A DNA stretch of 39,398 nt from HGM04593 sp045646845 (GTDB taxonomy: Bacteria > Bacteroidota > Bacteroidia > Bacteroidales > Bacteroidaceae). A program made the position numbers and the translations under genes. The notes below the pieces were generated by a model, which was not told where the DNA came from, made no database searches, and worked only from the letters and a program-made list of their open reading frames with translations. Position 1 is the first letter of the stretch. Every line of letters starts with the position of its first letter. The stretch covers positions 1-39,398 of the forward strand of contig JAZRLO010000034.1 of NCBI GenBank assembly GCA_045646845.1. Direction: 5' to 3'. This document shows, one piece after another, positions 6,708 through 15,560 of this stretch.

Positions 6708-8552
6708 TCATTTGCCATTCTTGAAAGGTTTGTATTCTACACCCTTACCATCATACCCCGCATTCTTGAAATACTCCACAAAGGTAAGACGTAACGGATG
6801 CACAAAGGCACTCAGGCATGACATAGCAATATTAAGAACATGTCCTATCACTATTATAAGACCGAAGCCTATCCAACCCAACACAGCACCTACACCTTCC
6901 TGATCCTCAACGACCATCATCGCGAGGCTGTTGAATGTCTGTCCGAGCATACCACCGGCAAGGCCCAGAGCAAAGAGTCGTATATACGAGAGAATATCTC
7001 CCAAAAGACCCGAAGCCATGTTGTATGTATCCCAAAGACCTGCACCGATATTGGCAAATACGTTGCGGCGCAGATTGTTCAGCACATAGATACCCAAAGC
7101 ACCAAGGCCTCCCACAGCAATAAGCACCCACTGTGATATGTCACTCGGGATTACGCTCAGGAATGTCAATGTACCAATAATGACACCACCCACAACAACA
7201 AGCCACCAGCCCCATACACTGAGCGACTCTTTAAACCCGAAAAAGACAGTGCTGTTTATGGCCTTCACCGTCATGGCTATCGATATATGCAGGATACCTA
7301 TTCCCAGAGCCAGAATCATCTGCTTGTCGTACGAAGAGCCGAACAGTTCCACATCACCGGCAATGATGAAATTCTTCATGGCCTGCGGAATGTCGGAATC
7401 GAGAAGACTCATTCCGAAGAAAGTTCCGAGCAAGGCACCCATCACGGTTGTGAATATACCCAATGTGATTACCAGATTCATCATGCCGCGGAATTCGTCC
7501 TTCATCTTCTTCTTGAGTATGAAACCCAGGAGAATGAGGATAAGTCCGTAACCGGCATCGCCCATACAGAACGCAAAGAACAACGAGAAGAAAGGCGCGA
7601 GTATCGGTGTCGGGTCGAAATCAGTTTCGCTCGGCATACCGTACATCTTGGTCAACACCTCGTACATACGTGTGAATGCGTTGTTCTTCAGCTTGACAGG
7701 GAACTTGTCACCGCGGCGTGCCGCTCTCATCTCATAGAAGGCACCGCTGTTGTCAAGCATCCTCTTCAGTTCATCCACGCTGTCCTCGGGCACCCATCCT
7801 TCGAGCAGGACAAGCTTGTCGCCCGAGACCTTAGTACCGTCGAGAGAGACTTTAGTGAACTCGATATCGTGCATCAGATTTTCCTGCGCACACTTTATCG
7901 TATTTATGGAGCTCTCCGCCAAGAGTTTCAGTTCGGCATTGAAGTTATCTATACAATTCTTGGTCCTGTCGTACTCGCCCTTCAACTGCCCGAGTGATGC
8001 CGTTGGCAATTTTACCGCTTCTGCATCAATTTCAAATTCATATCCCGCATGGGTTACGGTAACGAAATATACGCGCGACTGCTTCTCGCATACGACAACT
8101 GCATTGTAGAGTTTTTCCCATTCACTGTCGTAGCTCTTCGCATTAGTCACGAAGAATTTCAGTTCATAACCGCAAGCCTGCAGTCTCTCAATGTTCGAAT
8201 AATCGAAGTCACCCCATGGAGCAAGAGTCGCCATATCCTTTTCAAGAACCTGCATGAGAGTCCTGTGCTGCTCAATGTTGGCGAGCAGCGCATCCATCTT
8301 CTCCACTGCCGGCAAAGCCTCCTCCACTCTACCCGAAGGCTTGAGTTCAACGGGCGAACACATCTCAAGACGCTTGAGTGCGCGCGCATAGCTGTTAGCC
8401 AAGGCCAGTTTCTCCTCCAGTTCGGGAGTCGAAACAGAACCGCTCTCCCTCTCTGCAATGTGCACCACTCCCACTTCGCGCAGACGCTCAAGGAAAGATG
8501 CATACTCCTTGTGATACACAAGAAGCGTCAATTTATTCATTTTCGTTATCAT
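6708..8552 (-). CDS. ntpI: V-type ATP synthase subunit I (a-subunit)
   Basis: This is the stator membrane subunit that forms the ion half-channels next to the rotor ring. The 614 residues divide into an N-terminal cytoplasmic half with coiled-coil character (to about residue 330) and a C-terminal half with about seven to eight membrane helices. The motif SYIRLFALGLAGG contains Arg525, the expected essential arginine that faces the rotor glutamate. The start used is the ATG at 8552, which overlaps the stop of subunit D by four bases (ATGA), a sign of translational coupling; the ATG at 8540 (MNKLTLLVYHK) is an equally good N-terminus by family comparison. It sits between subunits D and K in the operon. 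Confidence 0.95.
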   Translation of the reverse strand: MITKMNKLTLLVYHKEYASFLERLREVGVVHIAERESGSVSTPELEEKLALANSYARALKRLEMCSPVELKPSGRVEEALPAVEKMDALLANIEQHRTLMQVLEKDMATLAPWGDFDYSNIERLQACGYELKFFVTNAKSYDSEWEKLYNAVVVCEKQSRVYFVTVTHAGYEFEIDAEAVKLPTASLGQLKGEYDRTKNCIDNFNAELKLLAESSINTIKCAQENLMHDIEFTKVSLDGTKVSGDKLVLLEGWVPEDSVDELKRMLDNSGAFYEMRAARRGDKFPVKLKNNAFTRMYEVLTKMYGMPSETDFDPTPILAPFFSLFFAFCMGDAGYGLILILLGFILKKKMKDEFRGMMNLVITLGIFTTVMGALLGTFFGMSLLDSDIPQAMKNFIIAGDVELFGSSYDKQMILALGIGILHISIAMTVKAINSTVFFGFKESLSVWGWWLVVVGGVIIGTLTFLSVIPSDISQWVLIAVGGLGALGIYVLNNLRRNVFANIGAGLWDTYNMASGLLGDILSYIRLFALGLAGGMLGQTFNSLAMMVVEDQEGVGAVLGWIGFGLIIVIGHVLNIAMSCLSAFVHPLRLTFVEYFKNAGYDGKGVEYKPFKNGK

Positions 8553-9151
8553 GCGCCGGCCTCCTCTCTCTGTTCCAACAATGACTTGAGAATCTTCTGT
8601 GAAGACTTGGACAGATTCTCTTCGTCCTCCATGAATCGTTTAATCTTACGTATCGCATCCTGGTAACCGGGTATCTGCACCTTCTCGAAGAGGTTCACCT
8701 TCTGTGTCGTCTTCTTTCGTGCCACCTCCAGCAAGCGCAGTTTCCTCTCCAACAGCTCACGCCGTATCGCGGTCATTGCCATCTCCTTGAGGAACTCAAT
8801 ACCCTCGGCGAACCACTTGGGAGAATTGAAGAGGCTGAAACGCGAAACGATGAAAGAGGCATTCTCGAGTACCGGAACCTTCACTCCTGCCACCTTCTGC
8901 TGCCCTATCAGGAGTTCACCCGTCTTTACCAACGAAGCATCGAACTCGTTCCAGAGCGCGAAAAGGGCACGGTACTGTTCCAGTTGCTGCGCATACTCCT
9001 CATCGTGCCTCTCCATCTCGGCCTTGCATTTCTTCACTTCGATGCGCAGCGCACTCTCCTTGCTCTTTATGATAGGAAGAGTCCTCACACGCATCTTCAG
9101 TTGCTTTTCAAGATGCTGAAGCGATGTCTTGTTATATTGAAACGCAATCAT
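8549..9151 (-). CDS. ntpD: V-type ATP synthase subunit D (central shaft)
   Basis: Subunit D is the long coiled-coil shaft that turns inside the A3B3 head and links it to the membrane rotor. The 200-residue product starts MIAFQYNKTSLQHLEKQLKM and has long heptad-rich helices at both ends, the usual arrangement, with LPIIKSKESALRIEV near the N-terminus. Length fits the family (about 200-210). It follows subunit B after 30 bases and overlaps subunit I. No gene for subunit F, the usual shaft partner of D, is present in this operon. Confidence 0.93.
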   Translation of the reverse strand: MIAFQYNKTSLQHLEKQLKMRVRTLPIIKSKESALRIEVKKCKAEMERHDEEYAQQLEQYRALFALWNEFDASLVKTGELLIGQQKVAGVKVPVLENASFIVSRFSLFNSPKWFAEGIEFLKEMAMTAIRRELLERKLRLLEVARKKTTQKVNLFEKVQIPGYQDAIRKIKRFMEDEENLSKSSQKILKSLLEQREEAGA

Positions 9152-9181
9152 TATGCTTTTCCGCTATATTTAATACAGTTC

Positions 9182-10501
9182 TTATTTTTTCCAGTAAGTA
9201 TCCACAAGTTCCTGACGGATGTTGACCTCCTCGGGCTTGAAGAACTTAGAGAAGAGTCCCCATGTCACATCGAGCATCTCCGTTGTGTTGAGGTTGACAT
9301 CGATAGCCAGCAACTTGTCGGAATATTCCTTCGCGAACGACAATGTTCGTTTGTCGTAGTCGGTAAGGTCGAAACCGTTCTCGAGTTTTGTCTTCGCGTT
9401 GGCAGCATCGGCATAGAGACGCACCGCCGCATTCATCACCTGCGGATGGTCCTTACGGGTCTTCTTGCCCGAAACAAGCTGTTTAAGACGCGACAAAGAA
9501 CGGAAAGGATCGACAATTACCTTACCGATGTCGCTGTCGCGACGAAGGAAGAGCTGTCCCTCGGTAATGTAACCGGTATTGTCGGGCACTGCATGCGTGA
9601 TGTCACCGCCGGAGAGCGTAGTCACCGCAATAATGGTGATTGAGCCGCCTGCCGGGAACTGAACCGCCTTCTCGTATATCTTCGCAAGGTCGGAATAGAG
9701 CGAACCCGGCATTGAATCCTTTGACGGAATCTGGTCCATGCGGTTAGAAACGATAGACAAGGCATCGGCATACATCGTCATGTCGGTAAGCAGTACCAGA
9801 ACCTTCTGATTCTTCTCCACTGCGAAATACTCGGCAGCTGTCAATGCCATGTCGGGAATAAGAAGACGCTCTACGGCAGGGTCTTCGGTCGTGTTCATGA
9901 ACGAGATGATACGGTCAAGTGCACCGGCGTTCGTAAAGAGGTTCTTGAAGTAAAGGTAATCGTCATTAGTCATACCCATACCGCCAAGAATAATCTTGTC
10001 GGTCTCGGCACGCATCGCCACGTTCGCCATCACCTGATTGTAAGGCTGGTCGGGGTCTGCGAAGAACGGAATCTTCTGTCCTGTCACCAGTGTATTGTTG
10101 AGGTCGATACCTGCAATACCTGTCGCGATAAGTTCGGAAGGCTGTTTGCGGCGGACAGGGTTTACCGAAGGACCGCCGATTTCCACCTCCTTGCCGTCAA
10201 CGGCCGGACCGCCGTCAATGGGGTCGCCGTACGCGTTAAAGAAACGGCCGGCAAGCTGGTCACTCACCTTCAACGAGGGAGCCTTGCCCAAAAAGACAAC
10301 CTCCGCATCTGTAGGGATACCTCCCGTACCCTCGAATACCTGAAGGGTAACTTCGTCTCCCATAATCTTCACCACCTGTGCCAACTTGCCGTCAACAGTG
10401 GCAAGTTCGTCATATCCGACACCTGTAGCCTTGAGCGAGCAGGTTGCCTTGGTGATAGAATTTATCTTTGTATATATTTTCTGGAATGCTTCTGTAGCCA
10501 T
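9182..10501 (-). CDS. ntpB: V-type ATP synthase subunit B
   Basis: This is the non-catalytic nucleotide-site subunit of the A3B3 head. The 439 residues carry the expected fold and conserved stretches such as NPVRRKQPSELIATGIAGID and FLRRDSDIGKVIVDPFRSLSRL. The place of the P-loop reads GQKIPFFADPDQPYNQ, with no GxxxxGKT, as expected for a B subunit; the wording differs from the common GSGLPHNE of other bacteria. It is 11 bases downstream of subunit A. Length is slightly below the 460 residues usual in other groups. Confidence 0.95.
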   Translation of the reverse strand: MATEAFQKIYTKINSITKATCSLKATGVGYDELATVDGKLAQVVKIMGDEVTLQVFEGTGGIPTDAEVVFLGKAPSLKVSDQLAGRFFNAYGDPIDGGPAVDGKEVEIGGPSVNPVRRKQPSELIATGIAGIDLNNTLVTGQKIPFFADPDQPYNQVMANVAMRAETDKIILGGMGMTNDDYLYFKNLFTNAGALDRIISFMNTTEDPAVERLLIPDMALTAAEYFAVEKNQKVLVLLTDMTMYADALSIVSNRMDQIPSKDSMPGSLYSDLAKIYEKAVQFPAGGSITIIAVTTLSGGDITHAVPDNTGYITEGQLFLRRDSDIGKVIVDPFRSLSRLKQLVSGKKTRKDHPQVMNAAVRLYADAANAKTKLENGFDLTDYDKRTLSFAKEYSDKLLAIDVNLNTTEMLDVTWGLFSKFFKPEEVNIRQELVDTYWKK

Positions 10502-10512
10502 AATTGTAATTG

Positions 10513-12273
10513 TTAGTCGTTAACCTGCTTTGTTGCAAGAAGTTTCTCGAGTTCGCTGCAGTAAGAGTTGTATCTCTCGCTGTGGAACTCAGAGTAGTTC
10601 ATCTGCTTGCAAATGTTGATAGCTTTCTTGAAGAAGTCTGTCACCTGCTGGAAATCTTCGAAATCATATTCAGCACGGCATATCTCTGTAACGAGGTTCA
10701 GAATCTCCTGCTGACGTTCAAGAGGAGTAACGGCATCGACTTCGTCAAAGGCATCCTGTTGCAGAACCACAAAGTCAATGAGTTCCGACTTCCAGAATGT
10801 AACGTGATAGTCAACGGGTACACCGTCATCACCGAGAATGTTTATCTGTTCGGCAATCTCCTTTCCGCGCAACAGACGTGTCTTGGCCTCGTTTACCATT
10901 GATATCCACTCACCGCCCATAAGCGGAGAGATGTAATCGTTGAACTCGGGGTACTCTATATATTTAGAATAGGAGTCAATAGGATTGACCGCGGGATAAC
11001 GCTTCTTGTCGGCGCGTTCCTGCTCCAGCGCGTAGAAGCAACGGGCAACTTTCTTCGTATTCTCGGTCACGGGTTCCTTGAGGTTACCGCCTGCCGGAGA
11101 TACGGTTCCGATAAAGGTGATAGAACCGACCTCGCCGTTGTTCAGATAGACGTAGCCTGCACGGCTATAGAAGTTGGCGATGATAGACGAGATATCCATC
11201 GGGAAGGCATCGGGGCCGGGAAGTTCCTCCATGCGGTTCGACATCTCGCGCAACGCCTGTGCCCAACGCGATGTTGAATCGGCCATGAGGAGTACTCTCA
11301 ATCCCATTGCACGGTAATACTCGGCCAAAGTCATGGCTGTATATACCGACGCCTCACGCGCTGCAACAGGCATGTTCGAGGTATTGGCGATGATGATTGT
11401 TCGCTCCATGGGCGTGCGGCCCGTGTGGGGGTCGATGAGTTCGGGAAACTCGGTAAAAATTTCCACGACCTCGTTCGCACGCTCGCCACAGGCGGCTATG
11501 ATAACGATGTCTGCCTCGGCCTGCTTAGAGATAGCGTGCTGAAGCACTGTCTTTCCTGTACCGAACGGACCGGGAATGAAGCCTGTACCGCCTTCTACAA
11601 TAGGATTCATAGTATCTATGGTACGCACACCAGTCTCAAGCATCTTGAACGGACGCGGCTTCTCTTTGTAGTCAGTCATGGCTACACGTACAGGCCACTT
11701 CTGAATCATATTAAGTTTCTTCTCCTCGCCTTCGTCATTCACAATGACAGCAACAGTGTCCGTAATCTTGTAGTCACCGGCCGCAACTATCGACTTAACA
11801 GTCCAATTTCCTTCAAGCCCGAACGGTGCCATAATCTTCAGCGGCTGGTGGTTCTCCTCCACACTACCCAACCATGCTGCTGCACCTACTGTGTCGCCGG
11901 CCTTTACCAACGGGTCAAAATGCCATATCTTCTCCTCGTCAAGAGGATTGGTGTAGTCACCTCTCTTCAGGAACACGCCCTCCATCTTGTCGAGGTCGTT
12001 CTGAAGACCGTCATAATTCTTTGAAAGCATACCCGGAGCCAGAGAAACCTCAAGCATATGACCGGTGAACTCGGCTTCTTCGCCAATTTTCAAACGGCGT
12101 GTACTCTCGAATACCTGAACATACACCTTGGCACCGTTTATCTTGATGACCTCCGCCATCAAGCGATCTCCACCGGTCTTTATATAGCAGATTTCATTCT
12201 GCGCCACAGGGCCGTCAACGGCCAAGAGCACCATGTTGGCTATAACGCCGGTTACTTTTCCTTTTGTCGCCAT
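10513..12273 (-). CDS. ntpA: V-type ATP synthase catalytic subunit A
   Basis: This is the catalytic subunit of the A3B3 head. The 586-residue protein contains the Walker A motif GPFGTGKT at residues 235-242, preceded by the insert typical of A subunits (about residues 115-190). Motifs such as LMADSTSRWAQALREMS and PAGGNLKEPVTENT follow in the usual order. It starts 22 bases after the DUF2764 gene and is followed 11 bases later by subunit B. Length matches the family (about 580-600). Confidence 0.97.
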   Translation of the reverse strand: MATKGKVTGVIANMVLLAVDGPVAQNEICYIKTGGDRLMAEVIKINGAKVYVQVFESTRRLKIGEEAEFTGHMLEVSLAPGMLSKNYDGLQNDLDKMEGVFLKRGDYTNPLDEEKIWHFDPLVKAGDTVGAAAWLGSVEENHQPLKIMAPFGLEGNWTVKSIVAAGDYKITDTVAVIVNDEGEEKKLNMIQKWPVRVAMTDYKEKPRPFKMLETGVRTIDTMNPIVEGGTGFIPGPFGTGKTVLQHAISKQAEADIVIIAACGERANEVVEIFTEFPELIDPHTGRTPMERTIIIANTSNMPVAAREASVYTAMTLAEYYRAMGLRVLLMADSTSRWAQALREMSNRMEELPGPDAFPMDISSIIANFYSRAGYVYLNNGEVGSITFIGTVSPAGGNLKEPVTENTKKVARCFYALEQERADKKRYPAVNPIDSYSKYIEYPEFNDYISPLMGGEWISMVNEAKTRLLRGKEIAEQINILGDDGVPVDYHVTFWKSELIDFVVLQQDAFDEVDAVTPLERQQEILNLVTEICRAEYDFEDFQQVTDFFKKAINICKQMNYSEFHSERYNSYCSELEKLLATKQVND

Positions 12274-12295
12274 ATCTATATATCAATTTATTTTA

Positions 12296-13135
12296 TTACA
12301 CCTCTAAAGAGAACGAATCCATTCCGCTTTTCAGCTGCGCTATCATCTCCTTGTACCGTTCCATGCCGCTATCGGCATCGAGTTCTCCCCAACGTTCCAG
12401 AATCGTCAGTTTCTGCAGGAACACAATAAGTCTCTCGACAGAGAAGTATTCGAATACGGAATTATCGTCGAGCCAATTCCAGCGCATTTCGTCGAGTTTG
12501 CGTTCACGCTCCTGGAGCTTGCCATTGTCACAAAGACGCAGGACATCGTCAACATACTCAAGAGTACCCGAAAGCCCGAAGTCACGTGCTCCTGAATTGC
12601 GGAGAGCTTCGGCTACCTCACCGTCACCGACAACAGCATCGGCAACGGAGTATTTGTACTTTCTTGCCGCTACGGCTACAAGAATATTGTTTACATTGAG
12701 ATTGAACCCGTACCATGCCGCAACGAATCTGTTAGGGTATGTTGTGGCATACTCGTAATAATACGAAGCGAGCACATCATCCCAAATGATATTCTCCTTT
12801 GCCTGGTTTGCCACATAGTAGTCGAAGAAACGGTATATATATGCAGGAACCTTGCTGTCCCTCATGTCGCCGTCCATCGCCGATGCGATTATAGCGTCAA
12901 GTTCTTCACGGTTATAACAGCCCAAAGGATCAATGACCGCATTTTCGCCATCGCGCAGTATGTTTATGATATTGGCATTGTCGCGCGACAGGAAGAAGAC
13001 ATCCACGCAACGCGCATCCTTGGGCGACAGCATGGAATATATCTCCTCCTTGAATCGCTCTACGGAGAATGCCGGCTTGCTACCGTCGAAAGCCACATCG
13101 GGCATTCCCGCAACAATACAATGATAATTGCTCAT
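12296..13135 (-). CDS. DUF2764 family protein of the ATPase operon
   Basis: This 279-residue protein belongs to the family known as DUF2764, found in V-type ATPase operons of Bacteroidetes and, as a related uncharacterised gene, of Chlamydia. The ATG at 13135 is chosen over an in-frame TTG two codons upstream; it lies two bases after the stop of subunit E. N-terminal YHCIVAGMPDV and later SYYYEYATTYPNRFVAAWYGFNLNVNNI are suggestive: the latter resembles V-ATPase subunit C/d, where repeated helical segments carry similar L-N-N patterns. No other subunit C gene is present, and this gene holds the C position. I infer that it is the functional counterpart of subunit C, joining the central shaft to the membrane ring. 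No membrane segment is seen. The family call is fairly secure; the role is inference. Confidence 0.85.
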   Translation of the reverse strand: MSNYHCIVAGMPDVAFDGSKPAFSVERFKEEIYSMLSPKDARCVDVFFLSRDNANIINILRDGENAVIDPLGCYNREELDAIIASAMDGDMRDSKVPAYIYRFFDYYVANQAKENIIWDDVLASYYYEYATTYPNRFVAAWYGFNLNVNNILVAVAARKYKYSVADAVVGDGEVAEALRNSGARDFGLSGTLEYVDDVLRLCDNGKLQERERKLDEMRWNWLDDNSVFEYFSVERLIVFLQKLTILERWGELDADSGMERYKEMIAQLKSGMDSFSLEV

Positions 13136-13137
13136 AA

Positions 13138-13728
13138 TCAAGAGAATAGCAGTTCTACCATCTGTGGACGCAAGAAGGCTTTGAAGAATGCTTCGAACTC
13201 ACCTTCACCGAAGTTTACCTTATAAGAACCGTCGGCCGGAGCAATTGAGAAAGCAGTCTTGATACCGTTCACCTGCTTTATTTCAACGCCCTTGTCGAGA
13301 AGTGCCTTGGCATTCTTTGCAAAATATGCTTTCAGCTCTTCGGCCTCCTTTGTAGAGATGACAATCTGCTCGTTCGCACTCCAGCGTTCTGCAATTTTAA
13401 CCAAAAGAGCCTTTACCGTATCACCGGCAAGAGCATCCTTGACAGCAGATTTCACAACAGCATTGGTAACAATGTCAGCAGTCTCGGTCTTGAGGGCTGC
13501 AACGGCCTGTGTTCCGTAAAGTTTTATCTCGGCACGGCTATTCGCTTCCAGTTCTGCGGCCTTTTTCTCGGCTGCGGCAACTATAGCCTCTGCTTCGGCC
13601 TTTGCCTTCTTTATTATTTCGGCAGCCTGTTCCTGAGCCTCACCGACAAGACGGTCGGCCTCTACCTTACCCTTCTCCACGCCCTCGGCATAGATTTTTT
13701 CGGTCAGTTCCTGAATTTTATTTTCCAT
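13138..13728 (-). CDS. ntpE: V-type ATP synthase subunit E (peripheral stalk)
   Basis: Subunit E forms part of the peripheral stalk that holds the head still. The 196 residues have a long charged, alanine-rich N-terminal helix (about residues 1-85, with EAQEQAAEIIKKAKAEAEAI) followed by a compact C-terminal domain, the normal layout. It is the first gene of the operon, 30 bases after a promoter-like element. Its usual coiled-coil partner (subunit G/H) is not encoded here. Confidence 0.9.
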   Translation of the reverse strand: MENKIQELTEKIYAEGVEKGKVEADRLVGEAQEQAAEIIKKAKAEAEAIVAAAEKKAAELEANSRAEIKLYGTQAVAALKTETADIVTNAVVKSAVKDALAGDTVKALLVKIAERWSANEQIVISTKEAEELKAYFAKNAKALLDKGVEIKQVNGIKTAFSIAPADGSYKVNFGEGEFEAFFKAFLRPQMVELLFS

Positions 13729-13758
13729 ATATATAATTATTTGTTACTTTCAACAACG

Positions 13759-13766
13759 CAAAATTA
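13759..13766 (-). promoter_or_regulatory. Candidate -7 element of the ATPase operon
   Basis: On the minus strand this reads TAATTTTG followed by C, an exact match to TAnnTTTG, about 30 bases upstream of the subunit E start codon. The -33 TTTG is not recognisable at the normal spacing. The flanking bases (ACTAATTTTGC) are the same as in the candidate element before glycogen synthase. Confidence 0.55.
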
Positions 13767-14003
13767 GTAATAACATGCCTAATAATATTGCCTTTTTCAA
13801 GACACGCTATAACATTTTACAAAGTTAGGATTTTATATTTGATATTCAAATTATAAAAAAGGGATAATTCAATCCGAATAATGAAATTTTTCCGTAATTA
13901 TTGAAACACGACATTTTATTCGGCATAAATGACAAAAGAATTGAGTCATGACAGCACAAACGTGCATCTGACGACCAGGCAGAAGACAACCCCAATGGCT
14001 TAT
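13767..14003. other. AT-rich intergenic region
   Basis: I see no gene or clear repeat here. It is very AT-rich in its left part and separates the ATPase promoter from the hairpin that follows the CapA-like gene. Confidence 0.5.
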
Positions 14004-14045
14004 ATGAATGAAACGGCATAAGTGCGCTTATGCCGTTTCATTCAT
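14004..14045 (-). terminator. Long perfect hairpin after CapA-like gene
   Basis: ATGAATGAAACGGCATAAG (14004-14022) pairs perfectly over 19 bases with 14027-14045 around a 4-base loop. It begins 17 bases past the stop of the CapA-like gene. There is no T-run after it on either strand, so it is either a terminator of an unusual type or an RNA 3'-end stabiliser. Confidence 0.6.
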
Positions 14046-14062
14046 TGCTGTCAAATCCGTAA

Positions 14063-15193
14063 TCACTGCACGGTTAGCGTACCATCATCGGCTATACGAA
14101 GCGGAGAGTTGGGGAAATCCGTTGCAGAGAGTCGCTTGATAAGTTTTGCTGCAGCATTTGTAGCATCCTTGGTAGGACCACGACCTTGATGCTGAATCAT
14201 AGAATGAATTTTGCCTGAAAGGAATTTTCCATCAGTGCCAATGGTTACTTCCGCTATTGGAGCATAGCCCGATACTCCTGATACACCCATTCGATAAGGT
14301 GTGCAGAAATTGCCCAAGCTATAAAATATGATGTGTCCATTATACAGCTCTGCTGCACGGGGCACATGAGGTCCATGTCCATAAACCACATCGGCACCGG
14401 CATCGATGGCAGCATGGGCAAATTCAGCTACATTACCACGCTTTTCGCCCACATATGTTTCCATCTTGAACGGTACATGCTGTTGTGACGCACCCTCAGC
14501 ACCTCCATGGAATGCCACCACAACGACATCGGCAGTGTCACGCATGGCCTTTACTACTCTACGCAATTCATCAAGATCGGTAACATCCAGATTATTACCC
14601 CCATGACCAAACTGAGTCATGGCAACTTTTAGTCCTTGGCGTTCTATCACAGCTATCTCACAACGGCCTTTCAATCCTGCATGAGCCATATTGGCTTTGC
14701 TCAATGTAGCCATAGTAGAAGTTCGTCCCGGCTCGCCAAAGTCATTGACATGATTATTGGCCATACCCATAAAATCAAATCCGGCATCCGTGAGATTTGA
14801 CACATATTTTGTAGGCATACGGAACACATAATAGGTTTTGGGGTTTCCCATTGGTCGGCGACGTCCCGGCCCATCAAGGAAGATTCCTTCCAGGTTTCCA
14901 CATGCCACATCTACACGTGACAACACATCAGTAGCATTATCAAAAAGATTTTTTCCTGAGTTGGCCGGCAAATGGGTGCCATGAATTGAATCGGGGAATG
15001 TGGTTCCCATCATAATGTCTCCGACAAATGCCAACGACAATGTTTTAGCCTGTTTCCGCTCAACAGCGCAGAGACTGTCACCAACCGGTTTCGAATCAAA
15101 GACCTGTGGTGTTTTTGCCGGACTGTTGCCGGAACATGCCACAGCCGCAAACATTTGCAATGCAGCTACAATCAACCTAATGTTTATTTTCAT
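14063..15193 (-). CDS. CapA-family lipoprotein (metallophosphatase fold)
   Basis: The 376-residue protein belongs to the bacterial capsule synthesis CapA / PGA_cap family, which has a calcineurin-like metallophosphatase fold. Visible motifs in order are LAFVGDIMMG (about residue 55), CGNLEG, GMANNHVNDFG, AFHGGAE, YGHGPHVPRAAE and YSLGNF, supplying the metal-binding Asp, Asn and His residues. The N-terminus is a lipoprotein signal: MKINIRLIVAALQMFAAVAC, with lipobox AVAC and predicted lipidated Cys20. It is thus probably an envelope lipoprotein. Members near pgsB/capB genes help make poly-gamma-glutamate; no such genes are nearby, so that role should not be assumed, and this standalone form is common in Bacteroidetes with unknown substrate. 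It stands alone between a hairpin and an array of structured repeats. Confidence 0.88.
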   Translation of the reverse strand: MKINIRLIVAALQMFAAVACSGNSPAKTPQVFDSKPVGDSLCAVERKQAKTLSLAFVGDIMMGTTFPDSIHGTHLPANSGKNLFDNATDVLSRVDVACGNLEGIFLDGPGRRRPMGNPKTYYVFRMPTKYVSNLTDAGFDFMGMANNHVNDFGEPGRTSTMATLSKANMAHAGLKGRCEIAVIERQGLKVAMTQFGHGGNNLDVTDLDELRRVVKAMRDTADVVVVAFHGGAEGASQQHVPFKMETYVGEKRGNVAEFAHAAIDAGADVVYGHGPHVPRAAELYNGHIIFYSLGNFCTPYRMGVSGVSGYAPIAEVTIGTDGKFLSGKIHSMIQHQGRGPTKDATNAAAKLIKRLSATDFPNSPLRIADDGTLTVQ

Positions 15194-15210
15194 AATGAAT
15201 AGATTTTACT

Positions 15211-15481
15211 AAAAGGGTACTTCTTTTCAAAAAAGAAAATAACTTTTGCCAAAGCACACTTATAGCCACCCAAGCGGCATAACCTGCGGCTATGCAACGC
15301 TTGACCTTTTGCTGCGTGCTTTAGCTAAAGGGGTACTTCTTTTCAAAAAAGAAAAATAATTTTTGCCAAAGCACGCTTATAGCTACCCAAGCGGCATAAC
15401 CTGCGGCTATGCAACGCTTGACCTTTTGCTGCGTGCTTTAGCTAAAGGGGTACTTCTTTTTCAAAAAAGAAGTACCCCTTT
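15211..15481. repeat. Tandem array of structured hairpin repeats
   Basis: Three copies of GGTACTTCTTTT(T)CAAAAAAGA start at 15216, 15332 and 15449 (periods 116 and 117). Between them lie two nearly identical units of about 95 bases. Each unit has an outer stem (AAAGCACGC with GCGTGCTTT; the first unit has one change, AAAGCACAC) and an inner stem (AAGCG-GCATA with TATGC-AACGCTT, with a two-base bulge). The third GGTACTTC copy is followed directly by its own complement, giving a perfect stem at 15447-15480. The array lies downstream of the MFS gene and upstream of the CapA-like gene. It has no coding potential. Confidence 0.85.
15447..15480. repeat. Perfect stem closing the repeat array
   Basis: AAGGGGTACTTCTTTT pairs with AAAAGAAGTACCCCTT across a very short A/T loop. 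The left arm belongs to the third array copy; the right arm is the inverted copy that caps the array. Both flanks are T- or A-rich, so it may stop transcription from either side. Confidence 0.75.
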
Positions 15482-15529
15482 TCACAAAGAAGTACTTCCA
15501 ACATTTACTAAACAACTAAGAAAAAACTA

Positions 15530-15560
15530 TACTATCATTGCTCCCTTCAAGAGAGCAATG
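15530..15560 (-). terminator. Probable terminator downstream of MFS gene
   Basis: CATTGCTC (15536-15543) pairs with GAGCAATG (15553-15560). On the minus strand a T-run follows about eight bases after the stem (complement of AAAAAA near 15521-15526). It is about 120 bases past the MFS stop codon, so the link is plausible rather than certain. Confidence 0.5.

Noticed and set aside
13136..13141. TTG start two codons upstream for the DUF2764 gene
   Set aside because: An ATG lies two codons later with normal spacing to the preceding stop, so the rarer start codon is unlikely.
14063..15193. A poly-gamma-glutamate capsule locus
   Set aside because: Only the CapA-like gene is present; no ligase or transporter genes of such a pathway are nearby.
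15211..15481. CRISPR array
   Set aside because: There are only three copies with about 95-base spacers that are nearly identical to each other, and no cas gene is nearby. Spacers in a CRISPR array differ from one another.
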